This document shows positions 17,638-26,041 of a DNA stretch of 64,000 bases, in pieces. Origin of the DNA: an uncultured Pseudomonadales bacterium (GTDB lineage Bacteria; Pseudomonadota; Gammaproteobacteria; Pseudomonadales; Azotimanducaceae). The stretch covers positions 124,001 through 188,000 of the forward strand of contig CALSMJ010000001.1 in assembly GCA_943787425.1 (NCBI GenBank), written 5' to 3'. Both the position numbers and the translations under genes were made by a program. Position 1 is the stretch's first letter. Each line of letters starts with the position of its first letter. Below the pieces are notes generated by a model, which worked only from the letters and a program-made list of their open reading frames with translations, was not told the DNA's origin and did not search any database.

Positions 17638-17665
17638 TTTACGCCTGATTTAAAATGCTTATAAT
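17638..17665 (+). promoter_or_regulatory. Likely promoter of the structured leader and Tat protein
   Basis: TATAAT at 17660-17665 with a weaker TTTACG -35 element 16 bp upstream. A start near 17672 would give a leader of about 165 nt before the ATG at 17838. Confidence 0.4.
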
Positions 17666-17714
17666 TCCAGCTTAGCGTGGACTTTGGTCGTCGTACACCA
17701 AACACGCTTAATTA

Positions 17715-17816
17715 GCATCCGGAGTGGGACTTGTTCCCCGCCAACCTGCCTACCCAGGCAAGGTGGTTCGAGAATGTGGCCGAAAGGCAACCAATTGGGT
17801 TCTCTCATTCCGATGC
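17715..17816 (+). promoter_or_regulatory. Structured 5' leader (candidate cis-regulatory RNA)
   Basis: A long closing helix can be drawn between 17715-17729 and 17803-17816: GCATC pairs with GATGC and the pairing continues with GGA-TG-GA against TC-CA-TCC with few mismatches. Inside lie a hairpin of about 11 bp with mismatches (17741-17767, loop ACCC) and a GCC-GAAA-GGC tetraloop hairpin (about 17779-17788). The ribosome site AAGGAG (17825-17830) begins just after the closing helix. I could not match it to a known riboswitch class. Confidence 0.4.
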
Positions 17817-17837
17817 TCCATTTTAAGGAGACAGGAC

Positions 17838-18401
17838 ATGAGCATTTCACGAAGACAATTTTTGTTATCAACCGTCGGTGCTGTTGGCGGGTTTATTCTT
17901 CCCTCTTTCTACACTCGGGCGCTCGAGTTTCTAGACCAATTTGGCGAACCCTTGCTAGAGGCGCCGAAACTGGTTGTGGATGAACTCATCATTTGCACGG
18001 AACGCGATGGCGAACTAAACCTAGGTGACCCCTGGGAGCAGGTTCCAGATATGTCCTGGCGGGAAATGCTGACCCGCTACCAACCAGAAGGCCTGGACAA
18101 CCTTGAAGCGCACTGGGACCTCACGGAATCACAGCTTGATGACGAGGCCCCTTGGGATTGGGTTGTTGATTTCTGGTGCCGGGCAGACAGCCCGAATGCG
18201 CGCGCCTATCGCCTGCTAAATAACCTGGACCTGGGTCCGAATTTCACTGAACCAGATGCCATTGGCGGGCTTGTTTTTACCGACGGGCCCTGCCCTGGTA
18301 ACGACTATCTTGGTGTGGCGGTTGAGGACGAAATTTCGGCCAGCCTGTTACAACAGCGACTAAACGACCTCAACACTGGCATAAAACTGGTCTATGGCTA
18401 G
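17838..18401 (+). CDS. Tat-exported protein of unknown function
   Basis: 187 aa. The N-terminus has a twin-arginine signal: SISRRQFLLSTVGAVGGFIL, so it is exported folded through Tat. The mature part is acidic and Trp-rich (DMSWREM, EAPWDWVVDFW), with no cofactor motif that I recognise. Start chosen at 17838, with AAGGAG seven bases upstream; the frame stays open to 17724, but that stretch is the structured leader. The insertion element begins only 24 bp after the stop. Confidence 0.7.
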   Translation: MSISRRQFLLSTVGAVGGFILPSFYTRALEFLDQFGEPLLEAPKLVVDELIICTERDGELNLGDPWEQVPDMSWREMLTRYQPEGLDNLEAHWDLTESQLDDEAPWDWVVDFWCRADSPNARAYRLLNNLDLGPNFTEPDAIGGLVFTDGPCPGNDYLGVAVEDEISASLLQQRLNDLNTGIKLVYG

Positions 18402-18487
18402 GCCTGTTACCGAGATGATTAAAGATGAGATGCCCCTAGATTTGTAGACGCTTTGCTTGGTAATTTTGGAACCAAGGAGAGACGGAT

Positions 18488-18769
18488 ATGAGCAAAGGGA
18501 TTCGATATACGGATGAGTTTAAGCAGGATGCTGTGGCGCAGGTTGTCGAGCGTGGTTATGCGGTCAGTGAAGTCGCTGAACGGCTGGGGATCAGCACAAA
18601 ATCGCTTTATACATGGCGCGCCCAATTTACGAAGGCACCGCGGTTGCGGGCCGAGGATTCTGCGCAGGCTGCTGAAGTCAAACGATTGAAGCGCGAACTG
18701 GCGCGTGTAACCGAAGAGCGTAATATCTTAAAAAAGGCGGCCGCATACTTCGCGAGAGAGTCTCAGTGA
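18488..18769 (+). CDS. IS3-family transposase OrfA
   Basis: 93 aa, basic, with the HTH that binds the IS ends (YTDEFKQDAVAQVVERGYAV, then VAERLGISTKSLYTWR) and a leucine-zipper-like helix (VKRLKRELARVTEERNILKKAAAYF). The A6G run at about 18729-18736 (AAAAAAG) in the last part is the usual -1 slippage motif that makes the OrfAB fusion. Ribosome site AAGGAGAG lies upstream of the ATG. Confidence 0.92.
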   Translation: MSKGIRYTDEFKQDAVAQVVERGYAVSEVAERLGISTKSLYTWRAQFTKAPRLRAEDSAQAAEVKRLKRELARVTEERNILKKAAAYFARESQ

Positions 18770-19645
18770 GGTATGCGTTTATTGAGAAACATCGCGTTGA
18801 GTTTTCGGTGCGGTCAATGTGTCGCGTGCTGATGGTGCATTTCAGCGGCTTCTACGCGTGGATTAAAAAACCGTTAAGTCAACGTGCGCTTGAGGATGTG
18901 CGGCAAACCTCATTAATCCAGCAGGCATGGGTTGCTAGCGGCAAAGTCTATGGGTGCTGAAACCCTGCACGATGATCTTTTGGATCAAGGGGAGAGTTGC
19001 TCTGAGAACCGTGTTGCGCGATTAGCAAGTTTAGCGGGCATCTCAGCTCAGATAGGCTACGGACGCCGCCCTGGTCAATATGGTGGTAAGCCTGCGGTTG
19101 TCGCCGACAACACATTAGATCGACAGTTCGAAGTTGACGCACCTGATCGAGTTTGGGTGACAGACATCACCTATATCAAAACGCATGAGGGGTGGTCATA
19201 CCTAGCGGTTGTGATCGATCTGTTCTCGCGACGTGTCGTAGGTTGGTCGATGCAGTCTCGCATGACAACGGATCTAGCTTTGCAAGCCTTGCTTAGTGCC
19301 GTTTGGCGACGCAAGCCAAAAAGCAAAATTTTGATTCATTCCGATCAAGGCGCTCAGTTCACTAGCAAGGTTTGGCAGTCGTTCCTGAACAAACACAATT
19401 TGGATGCGAGCATGAGCAGACGTGGGAATTGTCATGACAATGCGGTGGCAGAAAGCTTCTTTCACCTTTTGAAACGGGAACGAATCCGGCGACGGACCTA
19501 CTCGACACGCGACTCTGCAAGGCAGGACGTGTTCGATTACATCGAGATGTTCTACAACCCGACCCGAAAGCACACCAACAACGGTATGCTTTCGCCGGTT
19601 GATTATGAAATCCAACAGAAGAAAATGAACGAAGCAGGTGTCTAA
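18766..19645 (+). pseudogene. IS3-family transposase OrfB, frameshifted
   Basis: The DDE integrase part of the transposase. The N-terminal HTH_21-like segment (18766-18960) is in one frame and ends in VYGC-stop. The catalytic part continues in another frame up to 19645 and keeps the DDE residues: VWVTDITYI (Asp), ILIHSDQGAQFTS (Asp) and DNAVAESFFHLLKRE (Glu). Where relatives read VYGYRKLH, this copy reads a TGA plus one extra base (about 18953-18965). Both a stop and a shift suggest real inactivation, so the copy is probably not self-mobile. The GTG start at 18766 overlaps the orfA stop. Confidence 0.88.
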
Positions 19646-19697
19646 GAAACTAGGGGCATCTCATCCCGAAGGCTTAATGGTGCTCTTAATCAATTAA

Positions 19698-19826
19698 GGC
19701 CTGCTAGACGATAAATACGATAATGAACCGACGGAAGATATTGATTGGAGGATTCTCTTTCGAAGCCTGAAAAAATTAGAAAAGGTTTTCAAAAGACAAT
19801 TTAATGTAAAGTTTATTTTTCGGTAG
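19698..19826 (+). pseudogene. C-terminal gene fragment next to the IS
   Basis: A 42-codon open stretch with no start codon (from GLLDDKYDNEPTEDIDWR to KRQFNVKFIFR-stop). It reads like the charged helical end of a protein and starts 35 bp from the IS right end. I infer the remainder was lost on or after insertion; the family is not recognised. Confidence 0.35.
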
Positions 19827-19848
19827 TAACGGCACCAGACATTCTACG

Positions 19849-20103
19849 TTATCTATCACGTGGACCGAACTCGCGAATTAACGCGACGTCTTGTTGTAAG
19901 TATTCCTCGTCGAGCCATTCGATAAACAAGCTGCCCTCAAACCTCTCGGCTTGCACAGAAAATCGGAACAACTGATAAGGATCAATGGTTGTGTCGTAAC
20001 ATGTGCTATCGCCATTGATATCGTAAGCCACTACCACTGCCTTCTTTGCGGGTACACCCTCGATGGTATCACAAGGGAAAAATTCATCTAGCTCCTCAGA
20101 CAC
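19849..20103 (-). CDS. Hypothetical protein
   Basis: An acidic 84-aa protein (MSEELDEFFPCDTIEG) without membrane segments or known motif. It sits between the IS and the defence operon on the minus strand. Its size and charge resemble small accessory proteins, but I cannot assign a family. Confidence 0.5.
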   Translation of the reverse strand: MSEELDEFFPCDTIEGVPAKKAVVVAYDINGDSTCYDTTIDPYQLFRFSVQAERFEGSLFIEWLDEEYLQQDVALIREFGPRDR

Positions 20104-20257
20104 TAGAAATTCCGATCGCGAATCATGAAGCTAACCAGCTAGGTTTGAGTATCTTGCAAACTCATCTCAACAAACTTCATTATCACGCCGAAGTTTTTCT
20201 TACTTGATTTAGCTATCTTCCTAGGACACCCAAAATGGGCTACCTATCACTCACGCA

Positions 20258-21040
20258 TCAGAAACGCTTCGAGCAGTACTCAACGAGGTCTTCGCCAAAA
20301 ATTTGTCTAGTAGAAGCATCAATCCGGACAAAAAAAGCATCTCTGTTTTTAATTTCTAAGAATACCCTTCTGTCAGATTTAACCATATTTAAAAGGCATA
20401 CGGTCGCCTCTCCAACGTCATGAAATGAAATTTTTAAATAATCATTTATTCGATTAAAAAGAAAAGAAGGGAAGTATGGATTCAGCACCGAATCAAGCAA
20501 CATTCGACGATACCCATCTAGAGTTTTATCTTTTAGCTTGGGAATTTCACTATTTACTCCAATGACTTCTACTTCATCACGATCTTTTATTTCTTTAACA
20601 CCAATGACCAGATGACCACCATCCGCGTTAAGAAAACCAGCTATAGATTTAGCAATTATGACTCTGGAAGTCTCTGTCCCAAATTGGGAAATGCTTCGCT
20701 CAATTATCGCTTCTCTGCTTAATGACTCGCTCCAAAGACAACTGGATTTAAATTCAGAAAAATGACTTTCGCCATCGGCAATTATGTCTTCAATAGACCT
20801 CTCGCCTGCCAGTTCTTCCTCAATGTCCGAGACAAACTCCAATTCATTATTTTTGCAAAGTTCCTTTACGCGGCCGGTCTCGCCAGATTGAAGTTTTACA
20901 AGCAATCCATGCGGGTGATCTCCGGCTTTTGTAAGGACGACATCTATCGCTCCCTCTACCAAAATTTTTCTCGTGCGATCTGACTGCGGGTTGATCTTGA
21001 CCCGCGTGCCTTTTTGTAATTGCTCTGCGGTAATACTCAT
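20258..21040 (-). CDS. YwbE-AlbA_2 fusion protein
   Basis: 260 aa. Residues 8-62 match the YwbE family (DUF2196), a small beta-barrel-like domain: KGTRVKINPQS and HPHGLLVKLQSGETGRVKEL are its signature. Residues about 85-240 form an AlbA_2/Schlafen-type domain: ESHFSEFKSS (the ExxxEFK motif) and IAKSIAGFLNADGGHLVIGV. It is the last gene of the GHKL-PC4-helicase-PLD operon, 13 bp behind the PLD gene. Both domains occur in nucleic-acid-related proteins, so a sensing or RNA/DNA-binding role in the defence module is plausible. The fusion is not one I know. Confidence 0.75.
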   Translation of the reverse strand: MSITAEQLQKGTRVKINPQSDRTRKILVEGAIDVVLTKAGDHPHGLLVKLQSGETGRVKELCKNNELEFVSDIEEELAGERSIEDIIADGESHFSEFKSSCLWSESLSREAIIERSISQFGTETSRVIIAKSIAGFLNADGGHLVIGVKEIKDRDEVEVIGVNSEIPKLKDKTLDGYRRMLLDSVLNPYFPSFLFNRINDYLKISFHDVGEATVCLLNMVKSDRRVFLEIKNRDAFFVRIDASTRQIFGEDLVEYCSKRF

Positions 21041-21053
21041 CTATCGTCTCGAT

Positions 21054-21980
21054 TTAACACTTAATAAGAACGCTTTCAGATACGTTGAACCTTTTTACTT
21101 CGAACACTTCTGGCATGAACCTAAACCAATCGAAGAGTATTTTCGTGAACTCCTTCACCTCACTTCGATAGGGGGTCACCTCGTCTAAAAGCGCACTGTG
21201 CAATTGGTTAGTAACCCAACCAAAACGCACTTCATTTTCAACTCCAATAGTATCTCTTAACCAATGATATAACCGAGTTTTTAAAAAACCTTGCTTCAAG
21301 CAACCTTGATCAAAATTATCTATTGTAAGATCAAGCAGCTCAAAATCATGAACAATCTCTGAAGATTCAAAATTTGGACTTTGAAGAGAACTTGGCGAAT
21401 TAAAAACAAGCTCTGAAGTCCAAAGATGAGCTATTTTTCGATCGAGCATTTCTTTAATATTTGCTGACCAAAGAAGAGCTCTCTTTTGCCCAACAGATCT
21501 ACTGTCTGCGATTACCTCCTCTTGCAATACTTTAAACAAGTCCCCGCCAATCCAGATGACCTCATTATCTATAAAAGATTTAAATTTCTCGATATCAGTA
21601 ACTGACGGATCTAGTCGAGTTCCTATCTCAATATTGCCAAGACCAGCAAAGCTAAGCCCCTTATAGGTCACATTGGCACTCCCCACAAAAATAAAACTTT
21701 CATCAACAAGATACAACTTAGCATGTAGATTAGAGTTCACGCCAAAGCGGTAGCCATTATCTTCGCACCACCTGTAAACTTCTAAATCAGAGGCTCCAAA
21801 AAGAAGATCATGCTTTGCCCAACGGGCAACGACAGTTAACGACACGTGATCTGGAATATTTTTAAGTAGAGCCCTGATAGCTTTTTCTTTTATAAATGCT
21901 GAGCATATGAAAATTTCTTGCTTTGAGTCTGAGATAGCTGAGGCTAATTCTTTAGAAAAATCTGAGGAAAAGAGCAGCAT
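21054..21980 (-). CDS. Phospholipase D-like (HKD) nuclease
   Basis: 308 aa. One HKD motif, HAKLYLVDESFIFVGSANVT (His86, Lys88, Asp93, with Ser101/Asn103 following), places it in the single-motif PLD nucleases that work as dimers, like the PLD domains of restriction enzymes and of many defence proteins. The C-terminal half (about 150-308) is helical and unrecognised. It starts two bases after the helicase stop, so the two are translated together and probably form a helicase-nuclease effector. Confidence 0.85.
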   Translation of the reverse strand: MLLFSSDFSKELASAISDSKQEIFICSAFIKEKAIRALLKNIPDHVSLTVVARWAKHDLLFGASDLEVYRWCEDNGYRFGVNSNLHAKLYLVDESFIFVGSANVTYKGLSFAGLGNIEIGTRLDPSVTDIEKFKSFIDNEVIWIGGDLFKVLQEEVIADSRSVGQKRALLWSANIKEMLDRKIAHLWTSELVFNSPSSLQSPNFESSEIVHDFELLDLTIDNFDQGCLKQGFLKTRLYHWLRDTIGVENEVRFGWVTNQLHSALLDEVTPYRSEVKEFTKILFDWFRFMPEVFEVKRFNVSESVLIKC

Positions 21981-21982
21981 TG

Positions 21983-23638
21983 CTATGAAAAATCCTGCTC
22001 AACTCTTTGAACATAATAATCATCAAAATATTCGTAGATATCATTGTGATCAGGTAATCCAATCAAATTGTCTGCTATGTTAACAATCAGGCATTTCTCG
22101 GTTCCACCGATCGCCGGACCTCTAAGGCCTCGACCAATAATTTGACTGTAGAGGACGATCGAATGAGTTGGTCGCGCTATGAAGACAACATCTGTTTTTG
22201 GTGCATCAAAACCAGTCGCCAACACACCATAATTGGTCAACACATTTAACTCGCCAGATCTAAAGTCATTGGTAATTTTTTGTCTGTTTAAAGGACTGGT
22301 TTCTCCGTCAACATGAGCAGCTTTTACGCCTTTAAATTTTAAGATTGCAGTCAAAAATTTGGAGTGCTTTACACTACAAGCAAAGAGAATGATCTTACGA
22401 TCGATATTCGACTTAACAAGTTGAATTACCTTAGCGATGATTTCAAGATTCCGCTGGTCTTGGCTTGCTAAGCGATCCATAACTGATTTGGGAATTTGCA
22501 AATCCTCTTCAAACCTCCTAATTTCCGCCGGACTCAAAGAATCTTCGGACCCTGTGATTAACTCCATGGAGGTTCTAGCCATAACATCAATCTTCCTGAG
22601 GTATGCAAATACATTCCCTCCATCAGAGGACTTCAATCTTACAGTTTTGTCAAAATAAAGAGCTGCTAGCGCTTCGTTGCTCTCTTTAGCATTAGCATCT
22701 CGTCCAGGCGTAGCCGTTAATCCCATCAACTGAGAGCCGTGCTTCAGTAAACTTTCGATTGAGGCTCTGTAGTTTGGCGCTGCACTCATATGAGCCTCGT
22801 CTACAACCAACAATGAGCAGGATTCTGCAAATATTTGAAATTTAGCTGGATCAGACTTTTTAAACCTACCCATTGATTGAAGCGTCGATATCACTAATGC
22901 TGGAAACTCTCCAATGCCGTCGAGCCCGTCTCGACTCTTATCGACAATTCGTACTTCGATATCATGCGTTCCGAGATGCTCCCAAACTTCCTCGAAGCCA
23001 GAAGCAGCCTGCTCAACCAAATCAATTGAATGAGCTAACCAAACTACATTTTTATTCGATCCACTTTTAAAGTGATGCGATACAACCTCCATGGCGGTTC
23101 GAGTTTTTCCAGACCCCGTAGGCATCTGAACAACGAATCTATTTCTTGGAATTTTCAGTTGATCGACGATTTCCCAAAATATTTTCGTTTGAAAGTCTTT
23201 CAGTGCCTTGAATGGAGAAACTGGCGCATTAACAACTTTTACAGCAGCCCTTAAGCTCTCATTATCAATTTTTTCGACATAAGGTAATTCATACTTGGTA
23301 CATTCAAACTTCAAACACTCTTCGACTAATTTTTGATCGGGTAAGGATAGGTCTATTCCATGCGCCTCGAGTTCTATTATTTCTCTTTCTGTACAACGGG
23401 CGAGACAATCTCTCCAAAAACCGTGTGCATAGAGCTTCGGGTTTTGGGAGAGACTTAGCAATATTTTTATTTGGCTGGCCTTTTTATTTGTCTCAAACAG
23501 CTCAACCTCGTCTTGGTACAATTTTTCTAAGAACTCTTCTATATCCTCATAAAGATCGGGGTCAATTAGCTCCTGTATTTCTCTTTTAGATAGTTTATCA
23601 AGCAATACTAGCACCCCCTCTTCGCGAGAGTTTTGCAT
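21983..23638 (-). CDS. DEAD/DEAH-box helicase (SF2)
   Basis: 551 aa. Motif I is QMPTGSGKTR (171-180), motif II VDEAH (279-283), motif III GLTATPGRD; the second RecA lobe has NYGVLATGFDAP (motif V) and SQIIGRGLRG (motif VI). It resembles the ResIII/restriction-type translocases that act on double-stranded DNA. The N-terminal 130 residues are helical. The ATG at 23638 lies 41 bases inside the upstream gene; a TTG at 23605 with a GAGGGGG ribosome site would shorten the overlap to eight bases and is a good alternative. It is coupled to the PLD gene. Confidence 0.93.
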   Translation of the reverse strand: MQNSREEGVLVLLDKLSKREIQELIDPDLYEDIEEFLEKLYQDEVELFETNKKASQIKILLSLSQNPKLYAHGFWRDCLARCTEREIIELEAHGIDLSLPDQKLVEECLKFECTKYELPYVEKIDNESLRAAVKVVNAPVSPFKALKDFQTKIFWEIVDQLKIPRNRFVVQMPTGSGKTRTAMEVVSHHFKSGSNKNVVWLAHSIDLVEQAASGFEEVWEHLGTHDIEVRIVDKSRDGLDGIGEFPALVISTLQSMGRFKKSDPAKFQIFAESCSLLVVDEAHMSAAPNYRASIESLLKHGSQLMGLTATPGRDANAKESNEALAALYFDKTVRLKSSDGGNVFAYLRKIDVMARTSMELITGSEDSLSPAEIRRFEEDLQIPKSVMDRLASQDQRNLEIIAKVIQLVKSNIDRKIILFACSVKHSKFLTAILKFKGVKAAHVDGETSPLNRQKITNDFRSGELNVLTNYGVLATGFDAPKTDVVFIARPTHSIVLYSQIIGRGLRGPAIGGTEKCLIVNIADNLIGLPDHNDIYEYFDDYYVQRVEQDFS

Positions 23639-24200
23639 GCAAGCCCCAATTAGCTTCTATGGTTTCAGCAATCTCACGAGCGTCGGAGTTTTTGGCGTCT
23701 ATCAAATCCTGAGATTTATGATAGGCCTGTAGCAGAAACGCAACGTGCACGAATATCTCGTTGTCAAGATCATCTGGCAGTAAATTTAGCAAGGTTGCCA
23801 CCCAAGGATGGCTTTTGTTTAACTGAAGAACTGAAACACCACCTATTTGTTCATATCTCGAAAGTTCAAAGCCCTTCCACTCTGAGATCTCAACCCTATA
23901 CTCGTCTGCCTTTAATCTGCTTTCTTCTAGAGATCTGGCGTTTATTTCTTGCTGCGTAGCACCAGAATCAAACCAAGATTCTATGATTTCGCTCTTTTCT
24001 CGAAAGACTTCAATTAATGCTTCGTATTGCATGCGATTCAAAGAGATGCCTTTTTTCGTCGGTGCCAACTCTCCAGAGATCTTGTCCGTAAAATATTTAC
24101 GAACATCGAGTAGGTTCTTTCCTCCGTAACTACTGAGTTCGCAGACCAAAGGTGCTTTTTTTGAGCCCGCGATTAAAATTTTTTCATCCTCAATTTTCAT
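23598..24200 (-). CDS. PC4-like ssDNA-binding domain protein
   Basis: 200 aa. Residues 18-75 resemble the PC4/p15/YdbC single-stranded DNA-binding fold: CELSSYGGKNLLDVRKYF, then APTKKGISLNRMQYEALIEVF, matching the family pattern of a beta core followed by GkKGISL and a helix. Residues about 115-195 match the C-terminal end of the neighbouring GHKL ATPase (hydrophobic strand, N-x-SHP, long helices, final NWG motif). It begins two bases after the ATPase stop. A PC4-like domain would suit binding of unwound or nicked DNA. Confidence 0.68.
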   Translation of the reverse strand: MKIEDEKILIAGSKKAPLVCELSSYGGKNLLDVRKYFTDKISGELAPTKKGISLNRMQYEALIEVFREKSEIIESWFDSGATQQEINARSLEESRLKADEYRVEISEWKGFELSRYEQIGGVSVLQLNKSHPWVATLLNLLPDDLDNEIFVHVAFLLQAYHKSQDLIDAKNSDAREIAETIEANWGLHAKLSRRGGASIA

Positions 24201-24202
24201 GG

Positions 24203-25870
24203 CTACTCTTTCCCCATGTCATTAATGTATGAGTTAACATACATTCCCCAATTCGTTCGAAGATCTTCTAGCAATCCGGTCTTTTCCTCATCCACTGACA
24301 TTTTTGACTCAGCTTTGACGTAGGACAAGAGCAGAAGATCAACTATCGTTTTTAATTCCGCTGCCAAAGCCACAGACCCTGAGTTTTCACTACTAGAAAT
24401 CTTCGCCTCCAATTCGAGAAGCCGCTTCATCAGGGGATGAGAATTGTTATATAGCAGAACGTCACTGCCTCCTAGAGGTTTTAACTCTATGAATTCCTTT
24501 CCTTTCCACACAACCGACTCGATGGTATATGGTTGAGATCTCCACGCTGCAATAATTGAATCTTTGTCGGTAGTATTTTGATACTTTTCCATTGAATCTA
24601 TGAGATCGCTTGCAGCTTTATCGGGGTCCGAAACCGGTTTAGATGTATTTTCCGTGTTCTTTTTCTTAGCTATTTTCTCAGCCGCTTTGTGACCTGAGTC
24701 ATGCTCACCTTGCGCCTTGGCTTGAGCATCAGCTTTTTCCTTTTTCTTGTCCCAATCTTCTTGAATCTGTGCAATGTAGTTTTTTACTGTTGGATTAATT
24801 TGCTCAAAAATTGCTTCTTTGAGATCTCTGACCGGGGCCGCGCCTCGCTTTATATTTTTTACCTGAAAGACTCTATCTAGTAGCGGACTAAACTCGATTT
24901 CGCAACCCCACCATCGATCGATCTCGTCAAACCAACTCTTACCACCGGGCCAATAAGAGATTGGGCCATAAAACACCTCTCGTCCGTTCCGTGTAATTGA
25001 AACACCCTGATTTCGATCTATATATCGTTCAGTAACTTCTTTTCGTGCACCAGTTCCCCTGAACCCCCTTATCTCCTCGCTAAGCAAACTTAACCTTATG
25101 GTAATAGTGTCTTTACGTCCTGCCTCGCCTTCAACATCATCAGGAACTGTCCACTCCAACCGTATAGGATCAGCCAAAGTAGCTGGCACATCATTGGGAA
25201 ATTTCGTTTTTTCCATATTTGCGTAAAGAGGGTCAATTGCCTTGACAGGCTCACCATTAATATAAATTTTTAAGCCGTCCCAGATGAACTTTCTAAAGAC
25301 CCTTCCGAAGTAGACTTTAGACTCGCTAATTATTCTCTTTCCATTCTCAACTTGCCTATCGTAATCGCTCCAAATAACTGCAGTTCCAGTGCCACGAGGT
25401 TTTAAAGAATCTATCCATTCAGGAAACTCAGATATCGCAGGGGAGGCAATCGCGACGCTCCCATCATCAGATGAAGAAATATCGAGGGTAGTGGAAAGCC
25501 ATTCACCTTGTTCTGTATCTCTTGAATACACTCTGACATTCCGACACTCGTGAATCGCACCCATTGTCATTCCTACTCCGAATCTTCCGATTCCAGTGCG
25601 GTCATTGAATCGACTGGAATAGCCAAGCACTAAACAATTATGGATCAGGTTTTTATCCATACCAGTTCCGTTGTCGATAAAAGCAACGCGTTTTATATAC
25701 TCGTAGCTCGTCCTTCGAGTTTCAGTCTGAAATTGGACATTAATCTCTGATGCCCCCGCTTGAATTGAATTGTCAATAGCTTCCGCATAGGCGCTATAAC
25801 AATCGAAATCTGAATCTCGCATGGACTGTAAGGCTTGACCCGCGGATACAGGACTCAGTGATGCACTCAT
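24203..25870 (-). CDS. GHKL (Hsp90-like) ATPase
   Basis: 555 aa. The ATP site is clear: N-box YAEAIDNSIQAG (28-39), G1 box DNGTGM (66-71) and G2 box GRFGVGM (95-101), followed by the second domain of MutL/MORC-type ATPases to about 350. A Lys/Glu/Ala-rich linker (about 365-410) leads to a C-terminal domain (about 465-550) shared with the PC4-like neighbour. GHKL ATPases of this kind clamp on DNA and recruit nucleases, as MutL and the bacterial MORC-like defence ATPases do. It is the first gene of the operon; the 171 bp upstream hold the divergent promoters for it and for the methyltransferase gene. Confidence 0.88.
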   Translation of the reverse strand: MSASLSPVSAGQALQSMRDSDFDCYSAYAEAIDNSIQAGASEINVQFQTETRRTSYEYIKRVAFIDNGTGMDKNLIHNCLVLGYSSRFNDRTGIGRFGVGMTMGAIHECRNVRVYSRDTEQGEWLSTTLDISSSDDGSVAIASPAISEFPEWIDSLKPRGTGTAVIWSDYDRQVENGKRIISESKVYFGRVFRKFIWDGLKIYINGEPVKAIDPLYANMEKTKFPNDVPATLADPIRLEWTVPDDVEGEAGRKDTITIRLSLLSEEIRGFRGTGARKEVTERYIDRNQGVSITRNGREVFYGPISYWPGGKSWFDEIDRWWGCEIEFSPLLDRVFQVKNIKRGAAPVRDLKEAIFEQINPTVKNYIAQIQEDWDKKKEKADAQAKAQGEHDSGHKAAEKIAKKKNTENTSKPVSDPDKAASDLIDSMEKYQNTTDKDSIIAAWRSQPYTIESVVWKGKEFIELKPLGGSDVLLYNNSHPLMKRLLELEAKISSSENSGSVALAAELKTIVDLLLLSYVKAESKMSVDEEKTGLLEDLRTNWGMYVNSYINDMGKE

Positions 25871-26041
25871 AAACTCACCTCAACAATTTTCAAAAGTTTA
25901 ATACAGTAGGCAACATAAGATACCTACTAGAAGAACGGCGACCCCATGACTAAACAAACAGATGATTTACTTCAACGTCGGGACAAAGTCGTTGATGCTC
26001 GCTACACTCTAAACAATGACTAGCCACTTAAAACTTCTTAG

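Larger units (their letters stand above)
18426..19663 (+). mobile_element. IS3-family insertion sequence with disrupted transposase
   Basis: The 1238-bp element has terminal inverted repeats starting TGAGATGCCCCTAG and ending CTAGGGGCATCTCA; with weaker matches the pairing extends to about 36 bp. A perfect 16-bp inverted pair covers 18424-18439 and 19650-19665, so the true ends may be two bases wider. It holds orfA and a broken orfB. I see no clear target-site duplication on either side. A truncated open frame directly to the right (19698-19826) may be a gene cut by this event. Confidence 0.88.

Noticed and set aside
17715-17816. Assignment of the leader to a SAM, cobalamin, molybdenum-cofactor or c-di-GMP riboswitch
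   Set aside because: Core conserved sequences of these classes are absent.
25946-26023. 25-codon frame between the GHKL ATPase and methyltransferase genes
   Set aside because: Too short to support; no ribosome site or conservation evidence. Could be a leader peptide.
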